Origin: Moringa oleifera | Taxonomy: Eukaryota; Streptophyta; Magnoliopsida; Brassicales; Moringaceae | Assembly: GCA_021397835.1 (NCBI GenBank) | Contig: JAJFZO010000407.1 | Coordinates: 3,658,001-3,722,000, forward strand | Length of the DNA: 64,000 nt | Reading direction: 5' to 3' | Shown: in pieces, positions 49,053 through 61,800 of the stretch | Position numbering within the stretch: the first letter of the stretch is position 1 | Layout of the letters: each line of letters begins with the position of its first letter | Position numbers and translations under genes: made by a program | The notes under the pieces: generated by a model | The model's input: only the letters and a program-made list of their open reading frames with translations | The model's database searches: none | What the model was told of the DNA's origin: nothing

Positions 49053-52000
49053 TCATTGTACAAATGAAAGCTATGTATCCTGTAAACCCTTTGCTATGTC
49101 GGCAAGGTTGGAGAGATTCACGGCTTGGATGAAGCTGAAAATCCTGACTGGAAGCATTGGGATCCATGCTTAGTGTGCTCTCAAAAAGCATATTCTTTTC
49201 TTTTTAAACCTGTTGATGGAAAATTTTCAACTTTTGTTCGAACACCCTTGTAGGATACTGTCAAAATCAGGTTTAGCAACATATATTTATAATGCTCTCA
49301 GATCGATAGTTTGTTCTTCTTTTGTCTTCCATTCTGCTGATCTCCATTGAAGAACTCCATCTGTTTTCTCATTTTATTTTTTTTTGTTCTTCCGAGAAAT
49401 TCTAGAATTCTTACATCATAATTGTGTTTGGATTAGTCAAAAGAAGTAGGTCTTGTAAGGTAAAAGTGGGCAGGAACCAAAAAGCCCCTTGTCTTGGAGG
49501 GGATGTTTCCCCTGTGATCCGTCGCCGGGAACCACAAAAGGGAAACGAAAAAGATGAAGAGGCAGGCAGGCATGCATGCATCCCCAGCAATAGAGCGAAT
49601 ATCAAGGACTGTTGTTTGGAATCTACCCACATTTTCCCTCTCTTTCTTGTCCTTTCTTTTGTTTTCTTTTCTTTTCCTGTGGGTACACTCAGGTTGAGCT
49701 TGTTCTATCCATTGGATTCACCCCTCCTAACATATCCCCAAAATTCAGTGAAATACATGTATATGCTCAGTTACCTGCACTAACTATGTAATGTTTTTGC
49801 TAGATGTCAGAAGAGAGAGGAGAGCAGGTAAAGTGAGGAGGGTAGACCACCTTAATTTTTTCGACTTACTCAGTCAACTAAGAAACCCGGAAAATTAAGA
49901 TAAAAATGGTTCAGTTTCTTCTATATTGAAGTTGTTAACTCATCTGGAAATCATCCTGACGCAAAGCAATTCATGTGCTTCCTTTAACTTTATGAGCTAG
50001 CTTCATACTTCACTCGGGTCCCCTTCTTGTTGACCCAATAACTTAAAAGAGAAAAAAAAAACTAATATCAGCTTTTGTTCCATTGGCCAACCCAAATAAA
50101 TGATGGTCGTAGCAGCCCTCCTTTCCAAAGGAGTGAGGCGGCCATAGATTTAGAAATTGAGGAGACAGAGAAAATCTGCAGAGAAGAATAGTCATTAATA
50201 AAGTGGTTAGCCTGCATTTGTTGCCTTATCTTACTCTCTTCTTTCTTCGTTATTAAAAAGACAAAGAAGAAGAATTGTCAGATACATTGAAACTGCCTGC
50301 TTGTCAACACACTAGCTCCAAAAAGGGCAAAAAAAAAAAAAAAAGGAAATTAGGTATAAGTTTATTATCCTCAAATGTCCCAACTATTAGTGGAAACACA
50401 TCAAGCAATAATTAATTAAGTTATCATTATTACTCTAAGTTTATCATTTTTTTTTTGTTGAGGTTGAACACTGGTAATTTTAAATCCAGCTGAGCTGATG
50501 CTTTAGCTCATAAATTTTAAATACAAGTTGATTCACTCCATAATATTAGTTAGAAAAAGTGAAGAATTACATATATAAAAATCCGTATTTTTTATTGATC
50601 TAAATTAAATTTTTAAAAAAATAAATAAAACCAATACCAATCGAGAGTTCAAATTCCATAAGATGTTTTTTATTCATAGCTAGGATGATAAGGTTAGATG
50701 AGCGAAAAAGCATATGACTTCCTTTTATCAAACCCCCAATTAAATTATTCTTTGCTATATAATTAAAGACGAGATTCTATTTGATCACATCGAGCCTTCC
50801 TAGATTAATGCATGCATTGACATCCTCAGGCAAATATACCAAGTGATGACTAAAAAGTTGCTATGCTAACAAGATAATTGCGAATAAGGTTTAGAACACA
50901 ACGAGCGTTTTGGCTAATTATGTTCCTAATCTTAGCTGATCTTTATTCCTTTAGAGTCCATAAAAATAATAAACTTGTAAAATTTGGGTGTGGATAGCCT
51001 CTGAAAATTCTGATGAGGATTATACTTATATTTATTATTGTATCCAAAGGATCAAAGGTTGATTAATTTAATTAATCCATATGACAATGTGGTCTAAGTT
51101 ATGACATTTAACAAAGCAAGCATAATCAAGTACTGTAAGGAAAGAATCCACAAATTGAAAGCTTAAGGTACCAAATTATTCTAATTAGTTAAAATTAATT
51201 TCTGCGGGGTACTATGATGTGGGAAAAGAGATCCAACTCTATTGTGCCCTGTGAAGTACTAATAAATTCTATTGATCACTTGAAATATTTGGTGTCTATG
51301 CTCTCTCTCTCTTTCAATCTCTCATTATGAGTTGATGGATGCCATACCCCTTCCCATGCAACCCAACTGGGCATTGTCTGCTCAAAAGTAGAAAGAGAGA
51401 AGCATGACACTGATCCAACAACAAATTGTCAAAGCAACAACTCAACACTGCTTGAATATATTTGGTGACACGCAGATGCCCATTTAATAAACAAAGCAAA
51501 CGAGGTCATATAGTTCATCCAAGCCGAAAGAAAAAAATCTGATGGCTTCGTTAACATTAATAACTATTATACAGATTAAAATTTTCTAATGATTTGAATT
51601 AAGTTAGCTTTTTAATAAAGTATTAAAAAATATTTTGATAATTTATTATGTTAATATAATTAAAAAATTAATGAATTTTATTAAAATATAGTCTCTACCA
51701 TCTAATAAAAAATCAACACAAAAGGATCCGGGATCCCCATTCTACATATTCAAAAAGTTAATTAATGGAGAAGGGTGAAGGTAGTTTTTTGCTACTTCCT
51801 TTTGATCTGGTCATAATTTAAGCCTTGGTAATATCGGTGGCATGCAAGAGTGCTTTTCAAATTTGGAATATAGAAAATGAAAAAGATGTACTAAAAATGA
51901 AATATTAATCATTGCATTAAAAGTTGGACCAAGATTTTTGAATTTGGATTGTATTAAATTTTATTCTTAAACTGTTCAAACATTACTTTATTTCATTAAA

Positions 52001-52476
52001 ATGTTGGGTCTCCCATCCATTTATTAATTGTGATATTAAGACAACGAATAACATACAACTTCATAATTTCATTAAAACCGTTCAATCTAACATTCATTAG
52101 TCAATTGTGATTTGATTCCATCTACTTTTAGTCACTTAATATGATTTGATCCATTTTGGTTCTTAATGAATAATTGTCAACATTTGTTATCAAATACAGT
52201 ATTTTTACAAAAACAGAAAATGAAACCTGTGATTTAGTTGTGATATGATTGTTAGGTAAGAAACTTATGATAGTGGACGAGCCAAAAACTATAACAAAAT
52301 TGAATAAAAGTATACTCGTAAAGAAGTAAAAGTAGATAAGAGAATCTCAAGTTGCGTTAAAAACAACGCTTGTTTGTTTTGTCAATTTGATATAAGAAGG
52401 CACCAAAAAAAAAAAAAAAAAACTTTGACAACAGAGTGTATAATTAAGACATTTTAAGTTAATTAGGTCGACAAGA

Positions 52477-52534
52477 TTAAACCCCAGCCAGCCTTTGACG
52501 AAGCTCCTTGACAAAGATGGAGATGCATTGAACC
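52477..52534 (-). other. Possible terminal exon of an unrecognised minus-strand gene
   Basis: After a TCCAG acceptor on the minus strand the frame reads VQCISIFVKELRQRLAGV and ends in TAA at 52477-52479. The codons look protein-like (amphipathic helix with a basic end), but I cannot name the family. Entry is in phase 2, which does not fit the candidate exon at 53916 directly. Confidence 0.25.
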
Positions 52535-53204
52535 CTGGACAAACAAAGAAACATGACTGTTAAGCCCTGGGTGATAAACAACGTGAAATTACTAGTTTAA
52601 ATGTAAATCTAAAGAGAAAGCCAAGAAGAAAACGTGACCCAGATCAAAGGAGAGAGTTACGTGTAGGAATTCAATTAATCTCAAGCTCTGTAAAGCTGAA
52701 CTACACATATAGATTCATCCGTTTATTATGCATGCATTTTGGTATGCAATTGGAACACATCCAAATGACATTGATCCTATGACTGGACTCATTTTATTTA
52801 TTTCATGTGTACATATTCATGCCAAAGAGGCACTTGCACAGAAGTTGTAATTAGCTTTCTGGCAGATCTTGGGCTGGCTTATTTCAGACAAAAAAGTGAG
52901 TGCAACTATTTCTAGCATCTAATTGGCTCAATAATCGTCATGTAATAAATAACTTCACCAAGACACCTTTTTGGAGAGATGCAATAACTTCATCAGTAGT
53001 ACAGATCTTTAATATTGGATGCTAAACTTGGAATATTACTTGATGACTATCCACACTTTAGTTTCAGTTCATCCAATTGAAAAGATTCAAGGACAAGTTC
53101 TGAACTCGAGCTAATTAAAAAAGAAAATTAAATTAAATTAATGTATGGGCATCGATTCTGTTTCTCTCACGTTGAAAACGTAGCTGAAGACACATCGTCG
53201 TGAA

Positions 53205-53477
53205 TTAATTAGACGCAAAGTTCATAAACAAGACGTGAAGTGACCCAAAGACAGAACCTAACATCGCTTTGTCTGAACTTAAAATTCGTGCATGTTTAGC
53301 ACCTGCGTTTATTTTGGGGACAGACGTCACGTCATGGGAGTTCAAGCAGCACTGTGTTGTGGAAGAAGTTTCCTGGCACCGCAATTTGTTGCCATCACCG
53401 CAGCGGCCGCTCCAGGTACCATGAGAAAGACAGAGACAGGATAAGAGTCTGAAGTTCACGCTTGCACAGAGAGCCAC
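53205..53477 (-). other. GC-rich minus-strand open frame without ATG
   Basis: Ninety codons are open from a GTG. The frame contains nine cysteines, including SGRCGDGNKLRCQE and TTQCCLNSH. The upstream end is an acceptor-like TTCCTTCTTAG. Composition stands out from its AT-rich flanks. No domain is recognised. It could be an exon, a decayed gene, or chance. Confidence 0.2.
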
Positions 53478-53915
53478 TAAGAAGGAATTAATTAATTAGG
53501 GAAAAACCAAAGGTTTGAGTGAATTAAAAGTCACACTTTTTTGCCTTTGGTCAAGAATTCCAGCAGGATTTCTCTACAAGATTGGAAACCCACAGGCCTT
53601 TTTTTTTTTTTTTTTTTAATTACCACGCTGAGGAATACTCAGATTAATTTGAATTTAATTAGTAGATATTCCCATGAAGTAAGTAATCATGAAGGATCCA
53701 ATTATCATGCCTTTCCTGTCTAGTTCAACAGAAAATTAACTTCGGTTCCTAACCCAAGTCGGTATATATATAGTAAATTATAAACATATATATATATATA
53801 TGGTTATAAAAATTTTTCAACTCTTCCAGTGTTATATATATGTCATATCCAAATATAGTACAAACTGTGTTTCATGTGAATTCATGAATGAAAATGCAAA
53901 GCAAGTGGTTCTTAC

Positions 53916-53957
53916 CTTCCCTGCAAATTCAATGTACCTGGCTATGTCAAATTCCTG
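53916..53957 (-). other. Possible internal exon of an unrecognised minus-strand gene
   Basis: The minus strand reads QEFDIARYIEFAGK and is followed at once by a good GTAAGA donor at 53915. The other two frames are closed. The upstream acceptor is not obvious. It may belong with the fragment ending at 52477, with an intervening exon. Confidence 0.22.
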
Positions 53958-54045
53958 AGTATATTTGGAGTTAAATGTTCTCGATTCTACTTTTTATATA
54001 TAATTATATCCATATTAGCCGCGTTACACATTCAGACCAATTCTT

Positions 54046-54080
<35 letters not shown>

Positions 54081-55637
54081 TATTTTAATATGTATAATTA
54101 TGATGTGGCAAACTCAGAGAAAGCACACATATGTTATCCAACTGTGTACCAACATTCAGAAGAAAGCTAGTACGACTGATTAAAAAAGGTTTCACACTTG
54201 ATGCTTCTAACAGCTCCACATCGAGTGATCCCTTTGTGGTTATTAGTATTTACAATATGGGGCTCTTGGGCTTAATTACATACATCGATTCTGCCATATT
54301 ATTAATGCGGAGAAATTAAGGAGCACCAACCAAGCGGAAACGGCAGGTCGAGAGAGGGTTTTGAATGCCCAACGGCAGATTGTAGCTAGGTGCTGTGTGT
54401 CACAATTCTTTTGAAAGCTTGTGGGGCTAATCAGCTGAATTTAGACACTAAAATAGCATATACGTTATCCCATTTATTAGTGTAAATTAACATCTATTCA
54501 AATTAAGGATTCATTACTTTCTGTTTAATTTCATTAATGGAGATTAAGGGTAAGTACAAACTTTATACACAATAATTAACAGCTTAATTTTCTTAAAAAT
54601 TGCCTCTTCCATTAAGTCAATTGTTAAAATCCACATTTAGCTGAAGCCAGTACCGTTTTCATGATTTTGTTATGGTTAAGTCCGGTAAAAGACATGTTTA
54701 TTATAATTGAGGTAAGATAAGTTTTATCTTAATCTCGTATTGGATGCATTGATGAGATTGAGATGAACTCATTTGGTACCATTTTTTATCAAATTAAAAA
54801 GAAAACGATCTTGTGGATGAGATATAAAAAATATTATCTATTGAAATAATTATGATACACATGTTTTATTTATATTATTTAATATCATCAAATAAATAAT
54901 TTTAATTAAAATGTTTATTTTTAAATTATTTATAAATAAAATATATTTTTAATTAACCTATAAAATGTTAAGATTATTGATAAATATTTTGTAATTAATA
55001 TATATTTATTGCTGATGTATAAAAATTTATTTTATAATCATTATTTAAGTTGCAAAAAAAGATGAAGTATAACAAAAAAGTAGAAAAATTATAAATAAAA
55101 ATTTAAATATGATTATTTTTATCAATTAGTTATAATATAATTCAATTACATTTTATATTTTTTAATGTTAAATTTTTTTGAATAATTTAAAAACAATTTT
55201 AATTATTCCTGGTGTTATAGTAAATACATCATATATATAATCATAATTCAACCCAATTTTTGATTCTATCCTATCCTACCAAAATAGCTCAATCTTATCT
55301 CATATCAACTCTAAAGATATTGCAAATACTAAATTTCGTACTAATTGGGTTTAATTAATTAGAAGTTTCTTATAAGGTTTTGAAAACCATATATTATATA
55401 AACAGACAGTAACATAAAAATAAAATTATAAATTAATTTTTGTAAATAAGTTGGTATTATATGATAAAAAAGAGACATACCTTGGAAATACAAAGCTATA
55501 ATAGAAGCAGTCACGTACTGATTGGCTATTGATACGTATGTCATTGGATGAGTCGCGCCATGTTACAGTGTACTGCAAGACCATCACATGTAACGTCTCT
55601 CACCTTCCTCCCTCTCTCTCTCTCTCATCAACGTGCC

Positions 55638-55644
55638 ATAAATA
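55638..55644 (+). promoter_or_regulatory. TATA-like element of OSR-4 with CT-rich leader
   Basis: ATAAATA lies 160 bases before the OSR-4 ATG. CT-rich repeats flank it (55610-55625 and 55650-55667). The leader has no upstream ATG, unlike the leaders of OSR-1, -2 and -3. Confidence 0.45.
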
Positions 55645-55797
55645 CCCCTCTGTCTCTCTCTCCTCTCTGTCCCAAAGAGAAAATCGCACTCTCCACCAAC
55701 ACCGAAAAAGCAACAAGAAGTGAGAAGGCTTCTCTAATTCTCTATCTCTCTCTGAGAACAAACAGCCACATACCCTCCTTTGCTGTCTCTGTTAGAC

Positions 55798-56013
55798 ATG
55801 CACGAGCTTGATCGGCTGAACCTGGGGGGGTTCTGCGACGGTCCGATGATGCTCATGGCAGTGGTGATCGTGCTGCTTCTGGTGCTGCCTTTGGCGCTGC
55901 CACCTCTGCCGCCACCGCCTACTCTTTTGCTCGGCATTCCGGTTTTACTCCTGGCGATGGTCCTCCTGTTGGCGCTGTTACCGGCAAAAATGCCTGAGGT
56001 CGACTTCATTTGA
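55798..56013 (+). CDS. OSR-4: ARGOS/OSR-type small membrane protein, divergent copy
   Basis: A single exon encodes 71 residues from MHELDRLNLGGFCDGP. The hairpin is VVIVLLLVLPLALPPLPP followed by PPTLLLGIPVLLLAMVLL, and the tail is LPAKMPEVDFI. It keeps the PP.PPPP turn between two hydrophobic segments but is the most divergent of the four: it has a longer, acidic N-terminus, lacks the MI[KR]YF start, and has a different tail. The GC content of the exon is far above the flanks. A TATA-like string and a CT-rich leader precede it. From family knowledge it should be a small membrane protein affecting organ size or ethylene response. Confidence 0.85.
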   Translation: MHELDRLNLGGFCDGPMMLMAVVIVLLLVLPLALPPLPPPPTLLLGIPVLLLAMVLLLALLPAKMPEVDFI

Positions 56014-56243
56014 TAATCTTTTCCGGCGCTGGTACCTCCATCTGATAATCCTTTCCGGCGAAATGGCCTTAGAGAGAAAAGAGTGTAGGAACCCAATTAA
56101 ACAACGCGTACGTAAATAATGTAAGACTGACTTTTGACTTTGTAGTTCTCTGGTTAATGAACTGTAAACGACCTTTTTTGGCAATCTAGGCTTTCTTCTG
56201 TAACTTTGTCTGAAAATTTTCTGTTCTTCCTTTCTTGCTTTTT

Positions 56244-56275
<32 letters not shown>

Positions 56276-58881
56276 GAATTCAGGGTTATTCTTTTTACAT
56301 TTTTTTTTTCGTCTTTTTTACTTAGATGAAGAAGAATATCAAAGGTTGTTAACAGTACAAAATCCATAGGAAAGGCAAGTTTGATTCCATTAATTTGAAT
56401 TCATTGACTCATCAAGGGACGGAGAAAAGAACAATGTGGGGAAATCAGGATACGGGGTCCACCACCGGCTGGATGGACGGTGGTGATTCGAGCAATTAAC
56501 TCAGGCTGACCTAACTTCAAGTTCACACTAAAATTATTCATCCATTTATTTGAATCACACTATCAGTCACAACATTTTAGCCCTAAATTAAGCTTCTTTT
56601 TTTTTTTTTTATAGATTACAAGAATTTTAAGTCTTTCACTATGAACATAAGATTGAAGCCTTTATTAATTAGGTCAATATCCCTTCTTTTGCTTAAAAAT
56701 TGATCAACACTTGGCCTCCTTTATATTAATTCCACATACAAAAATTATAAATAATATTCTCAATGTTAACACTCGTGAAAAACATTAGTCATGTGTTAAA
56801 ATATAAATATATATATGAAATAAAATTAGGGTATGTAAGTGGTAGACAGGAATAATTAAGTAAGTTGATCATTGCATAGCATATTTTTACGTCAATATCT
56901 TAGTGTTTGCCATGCAAAGCAAAAAAAAAAAAAAAAAAAAAACTAAACAAATGGAAATGTAAGTCTCCTTTCTTTTTTCTTTTTAATTTCTTCCACTAGG
57001 GAATTATGTCTCAAAATGCAAATAAACTTTGATTATTAATAACTTTATTGAGCTATCATCACAATAAATTCTATATATAAATAACTAAAAACTTATAATC
57101 TAAGTCTAGGTAAAACAGTACTAGTAACATAAGAGGCAAATTAGAGAAATGGTAAAAGATAAAAAGAGGAGGAAGAAGCGGAAGGGAAAGCAGGTATTGT
57201 AGTGCATAGGAAGAAGCCAAAATCGGAGAAAACGAGGAAAGGGAAGTCAGGAAAAAGGAGGAGAAATGTGCATTAATAAGAGAGAAGTAAAAGCAATGAA
57301 AGAAGACAAAAGAAGCAATTAGTATTTGGTGTGAGTTACTATGGGCCATCACTCATCCATCTGAATCTGCGGTTACCGACAAACTTTCTTCTCTGCGTAG
57401 GTCTCCAGCGACCTGGATTCACCTACAACATTTTTTTTATGCATATATACATTCACGTGCATGCTCTTTTATAGATAACTTTTACATAGTAGCTTGCTTC
57501 TTTATTTGAGATTTTTGGAGCCAATTTTTTGACGTTACATTTCCTGAAACTCATGGGGTAAAGACGAGGTCTTTGTCACAGTACTGTGGTCCATCAAAAT
57601 ATTAGAAGTAGAATAAAAGGAAACCAGAGAAATAAAAATATGACTTCAGGCTGTATAAGAATGTCTTAGGCTCTTAGCTTTTTGTCGGGACGGCTGAGAA
57701 AAGCTAGCCGGATACTCCCAAGGTTGATTTGCTGTCTTGTCATTGACTCATACACTCATTGCTATGTTGTCCTAATAGTAAACTTGGATTTGCCGTTTTC
57801 ATTTTTCAAACTATTATTTAGAGTATGTGAATATCAATTTCAAAATGTTTTATTTTCTTCTGTTTATGTAGAACAATGTAGCAGGAAATCTACTTGTTAA
57901 AAAGGAGAAGCCATCCTTAAGGGGATGAATCCCCATTTTCCATGAAATCAACACTGCATTGTGTTGGGTCTCACCAACTTCAAGCTGCCCCAAGGCATAT
58001 GTATTCACTTGTTCGAGTTTCTCCTGCCCCGTGTTTCTTTTCTGTTTTTTATCTGACCTGACAAATTGTTTGCATATTAGCGTCTTGGAAAATGATGATG
58101 ACCTAATGTTTACAGCAACATTATCAAGTGTGTTAGGACAATGTAATAATTGGAATCGAAGCCTCCATGTTCGGTAGAAAGTTGGACAAGGTAACTCAAT
58201 TGTTTGCTCAAGGCAAATTCCAGGAAAATTCCTGATTTCTCAACGTTTTTTCTCAAATTCCTAGGTTTTAACTGTGACTTTCTCTTCCTTTTCTTTTGCT
58301 TCTTCTACCTCTAGATTAGCCATCCAAAAAGGTCACTAGATACTTACAGCACTTGGGTGACTTTTTCTTCCTTACCATAATCTCTCTTAACTAAACCTCA
58401 AAACTGGTGAATAAGAAACAGGATGAGTAAATAGGATAACAGAAAGGATCTGAAGGAAGATTGATGATTGTAAATATGAAGAGAAGTAAATGCTGAAACT
58501 AACTCAGATTGAATAGAGAGCAGAGACCAACAATGAGATGATGGGGCATCATTCTTATTAAACCTTGACATCCCTGGGGAAAAGGGTCTAAACTGAATCT
58601 GATTTACATTTCCTGCCACCAGTTACTATACAATTGCAATAACACAGGGAGATGAATGCTTTCTTCCTGTAAAGATCACAATCTTGAACCCTCAGAGCAC
58701 AAAGATAATCCTTCTCCTGTATATGAACCCTTCAGTACCACAAAGTTCATCATTCCTCCTCTGCAGTGTGGATTCAAAATACCATCTGCTTTCTGCTTGG
58801 GCTAATTAGCTGTACATGTTGGAGCTGCGAATGTAGGCTTCATGAGCCGGCTTTCAGCAAATGCAACATCAAGTTGTCATC
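56014..58881. other. Intergenic region between OSR-4 and Fd-GOGAT
   Basis: About 2.9 kb. It begins with the OSR-4 3' flank and a T15G20 homopolymer pair at 56239-56273, and an A24 run lies at 56919-56942. A minus-strand hydrophobic frame at 57071-57352 has no recognisable product. The last few hundred bases are the Fd-GOGAT 3' UTR. Confidence 0.55.
56239..56273 (+). repeat. T15 run joined to a G20 run
   Basis: Fifteen T are followed directly by twenty G. The G run could form quadruplex structures, but it could equally be inflated by sequencing error. Confidence 0.85.
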
Positions 58882-61800
58882 CTAGGCAGACAGCAACGTC
58901 ACCTCTCCGGTAGCTGTTCTCACATACTCCGCACAAGCCTCTGGGGTGTCTTCTTCACTAGGTGGCACCAGCTGCCAGAAGAGTGGTAGATACTTCTCCC
59001 ACTCTCTCAGAATTGTAGAGCCTTTGCTGCTCCCGGTTTTCTCCTTCACACACGAATATACGTAAGGATATCGTTAGAAAAAACAATGAAGTAATGACAA
59101 AAATGCATAAAGCAACACATTCCAGATTACTGGATTAGGTCTCAGCAGAAATATTTATAAATCACACGCAGATGGAACAAGTTGACAGAAGCCAGTATGT
59201 ATGCCCAAAAAACTTCTCACAATGAAGTGGAAATATTTCAACTAAAACTAAATAAGAAATTTTTAGAATTATTGCAAGGCATGTATCAAGCACTGCCATG
59301 CTGATGCCCAAGAGGATTATATGATGCACTTACAACATGCGCTTCAATAAGGCTCTTCAGCTGCACCTGCCCAACAGGAGCCGTCACTCTTTGGATCTTC
59401 ACAATCTCCTTATTCACCTGTTCACAATTTAAAAAGTGAGAAATGAAAGTAAGAGATAATAAGCGAACTTGAAGAAAATGCAAGTAACATATAGTTCTAG
59501 ATAGAAAATGACGATCTTTGTTGGCAGCCTGTATCAGTTAGATATGGCCTTGTAGACTGGATTACTAGATCAGGACTAATGACATTAAAGACCAGACATG
59601 CATTAGTACCGAGACAGACCTTGATGATTTGAAGCATACAGTGTTCCCCATGAATCATGCTGATGAAGAATTCCAAAGGAAGGACAAATTCAATAGTAAT
59701 AAGCAAAAGATGACATAAAAGTAGAGGGGTAAGAAAAGACCTTGGGGATAAGAGTATTGTCCTCGTCAAGAATGTATGCCAAGCCGCCCGTCATTCCAGC
59801 AGCAACATTTCTTCCCACTCTGTCAAACAGGAAAATACCAAAGTTACCTGAAAGTTTCTCTTCATTTTGCTTTACAACAGAAAATAAAGAGACATTACTC
59901 ACTTTCCAAGAACGACCACACAACCACCAGTCATATACTCGCAACAATGGTCTCCAGTGCCTTCAACCACTGCCTGAGCAAGTGAATTCCTCACAGCAAA
60001 TCGCTCCCCTGCTTTCCCTCTAACAAATATCTGACCACCTGTTGCACCATACAGACAGGTATTTCCTACTATAGTCGCATCCTCAGGGCAAAACCCAGTT
60101 TTCTCAAGAGGAGTTACCACCACTTCACCTCCAGCCATACCCTTAAACATTCAGAAGAAATGAAAATGGAACCGGTTGTCAGCTGAACACAAACTGGAAA
60201 ACGAAGTTGATTCCAATCGAAAAAGTGTTACTTTATGAATTAATTTTATAACATACAAATGTTAATATCAGTAAACCCCCAAAAAGGCAGAAAACAGAAT
60301 CACCTATGGGATAGCAAGTCAATAGTAGGCATATATGCCTAGTCAAATCCATAGTAACCTGGAATGTGTTTGGAATGACTGACAAGTTTGGAATGCTGCA
60401 TGTTATCTGCTTGATATGCTATCTGATGGTAGCGTAGTTGGTGAACAAGTAATAAGTGCATGTATTAACTATGATATAGCAGGTATTAGAATCATGGTTC
60501 CTTCACAAGATGTTGCATGGATAATAATCATTATGAGGATATGGAGATTTGAGAACTTCAATTCCAAAAATAAAAACATTTTATATGCATTTGCAGGCAA
60601 CTTAGAGACCACTTTCTTTTCTTATATCTAAATCACAACATTTCCCTGTTTGTTTAGTTCATTTGTACATCTAAGCAAAGTGTAACTCAGATCAGTAATT
60701 TTTCAGATCCAGGCATCCAGCACAAAAATGTAATCATACTTACATAACAATTGCATGGGGAGAATAGTGAAATTCCAGTAACGATCAGAAAGTTAGTCTC
60801 AGCTAAAAGCTAAATTGAATTATAACAACATGAGTTAAGCTTTTGCCAGAACTGGATGATGATATAAGGTTTCTCAAGCTCCATAGATATTGATAGATAT
60901 AGAATTCTATGGATATACCTTCCCCACATAATCATTAGCCTCTCCTACAAGCCGGATGTTCATTCCAGGTGTCAAAAAGCATGCAAAAGACTGCCCAGCA
61001 CTCCCAATAAATCTACACAAAGAAAACTCATTTAGATCTGAATGAACATATACGCCGATATATATTCTTTAAAAAAATAACAGATACTCGGTAAGGTCAA
61101 GCCATATCTTACGTTATATTCAGTTGGCCAGCAAAACCAGTGTCACCATATTTCTTAGCAACCACCCCTGCAACACGTCCACAAACAGCACGGTCTACAT
61201 TGTATATCTTCACGGTTTTGTGAACCACTTTTTCATTCTCAATTGCTTCTGATATCTGGAGAGTTACAGGCAAAATTTTAGTAGGCTTTAAGTATGTCAT
61301 ACACACACGCACACGCACACGTACTCTGGTCCTCTTGGGTTATGAATAGGACTCAAAGCGCAACCAAGAGTAGTTTTTTCTGTTTTTCTTTGGGGATAAT
61401 AACAAAATTGCACTAAAAAGTATCCAAATGCGCATATGCATGCAGCAAGAATCTAAAAGAGACACTTAAATAGAAAAGAAAATCAGGTCATAAATCTCTC
61501 TTCAACTCAATATGCAATGTTCCTAAAATCGGTTACATCTTTACGTATATTAAAATTCATGAATTTAGGGTTAATTATACCAAAGGGATCTACATTTTAG
61601 CTGCAGTATCAAATTGAGACTTACATAAAAAATTGCATCAAATTGGAACTTACATAACGTGTAGTTTGCAATGCATAAAGAAACAAAAATTTTCCTTTCT
61701 CGTTGTTTAATTGATAGGAATTTGTGGTCATTTCACTCAATTGATGCGTAAAGAAACAACAAAGTAAAGCAGTTAAAGGATGCTTACTTGAATCTTGGAT

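Larger units (their letters stand above)
49053..55637. other. Intergenic region between OSR-3 and OSR-4
   Basis: About 6.6 kb with no confident gene. Between 52.4 and 54.4 kb are small patches of higher GC with clean minus-strand frames and splice-like ends, listed separately as uncertain. (TA)n tracts occur near 53790-53800 and 54050-54076. The rest is AT-rich. Confidence 0.5.

Noticed and set aside
54660..55330. A possible second inverted-repeat element with GATAAGATTGAG-like ends
   Set aside because: The two sides share only short words and I could not find matching termini or a target duplication.
57071..57349. A minus-strand hydrophobic frame starting MAHSNSHQILIASFVFF, signal-peptide-like
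   Set aside because: The rest is low-complexity Leu/Phe/Ser sequence from a purine-rich tract on the other strand, with no mature domain or peptide motif recognised.
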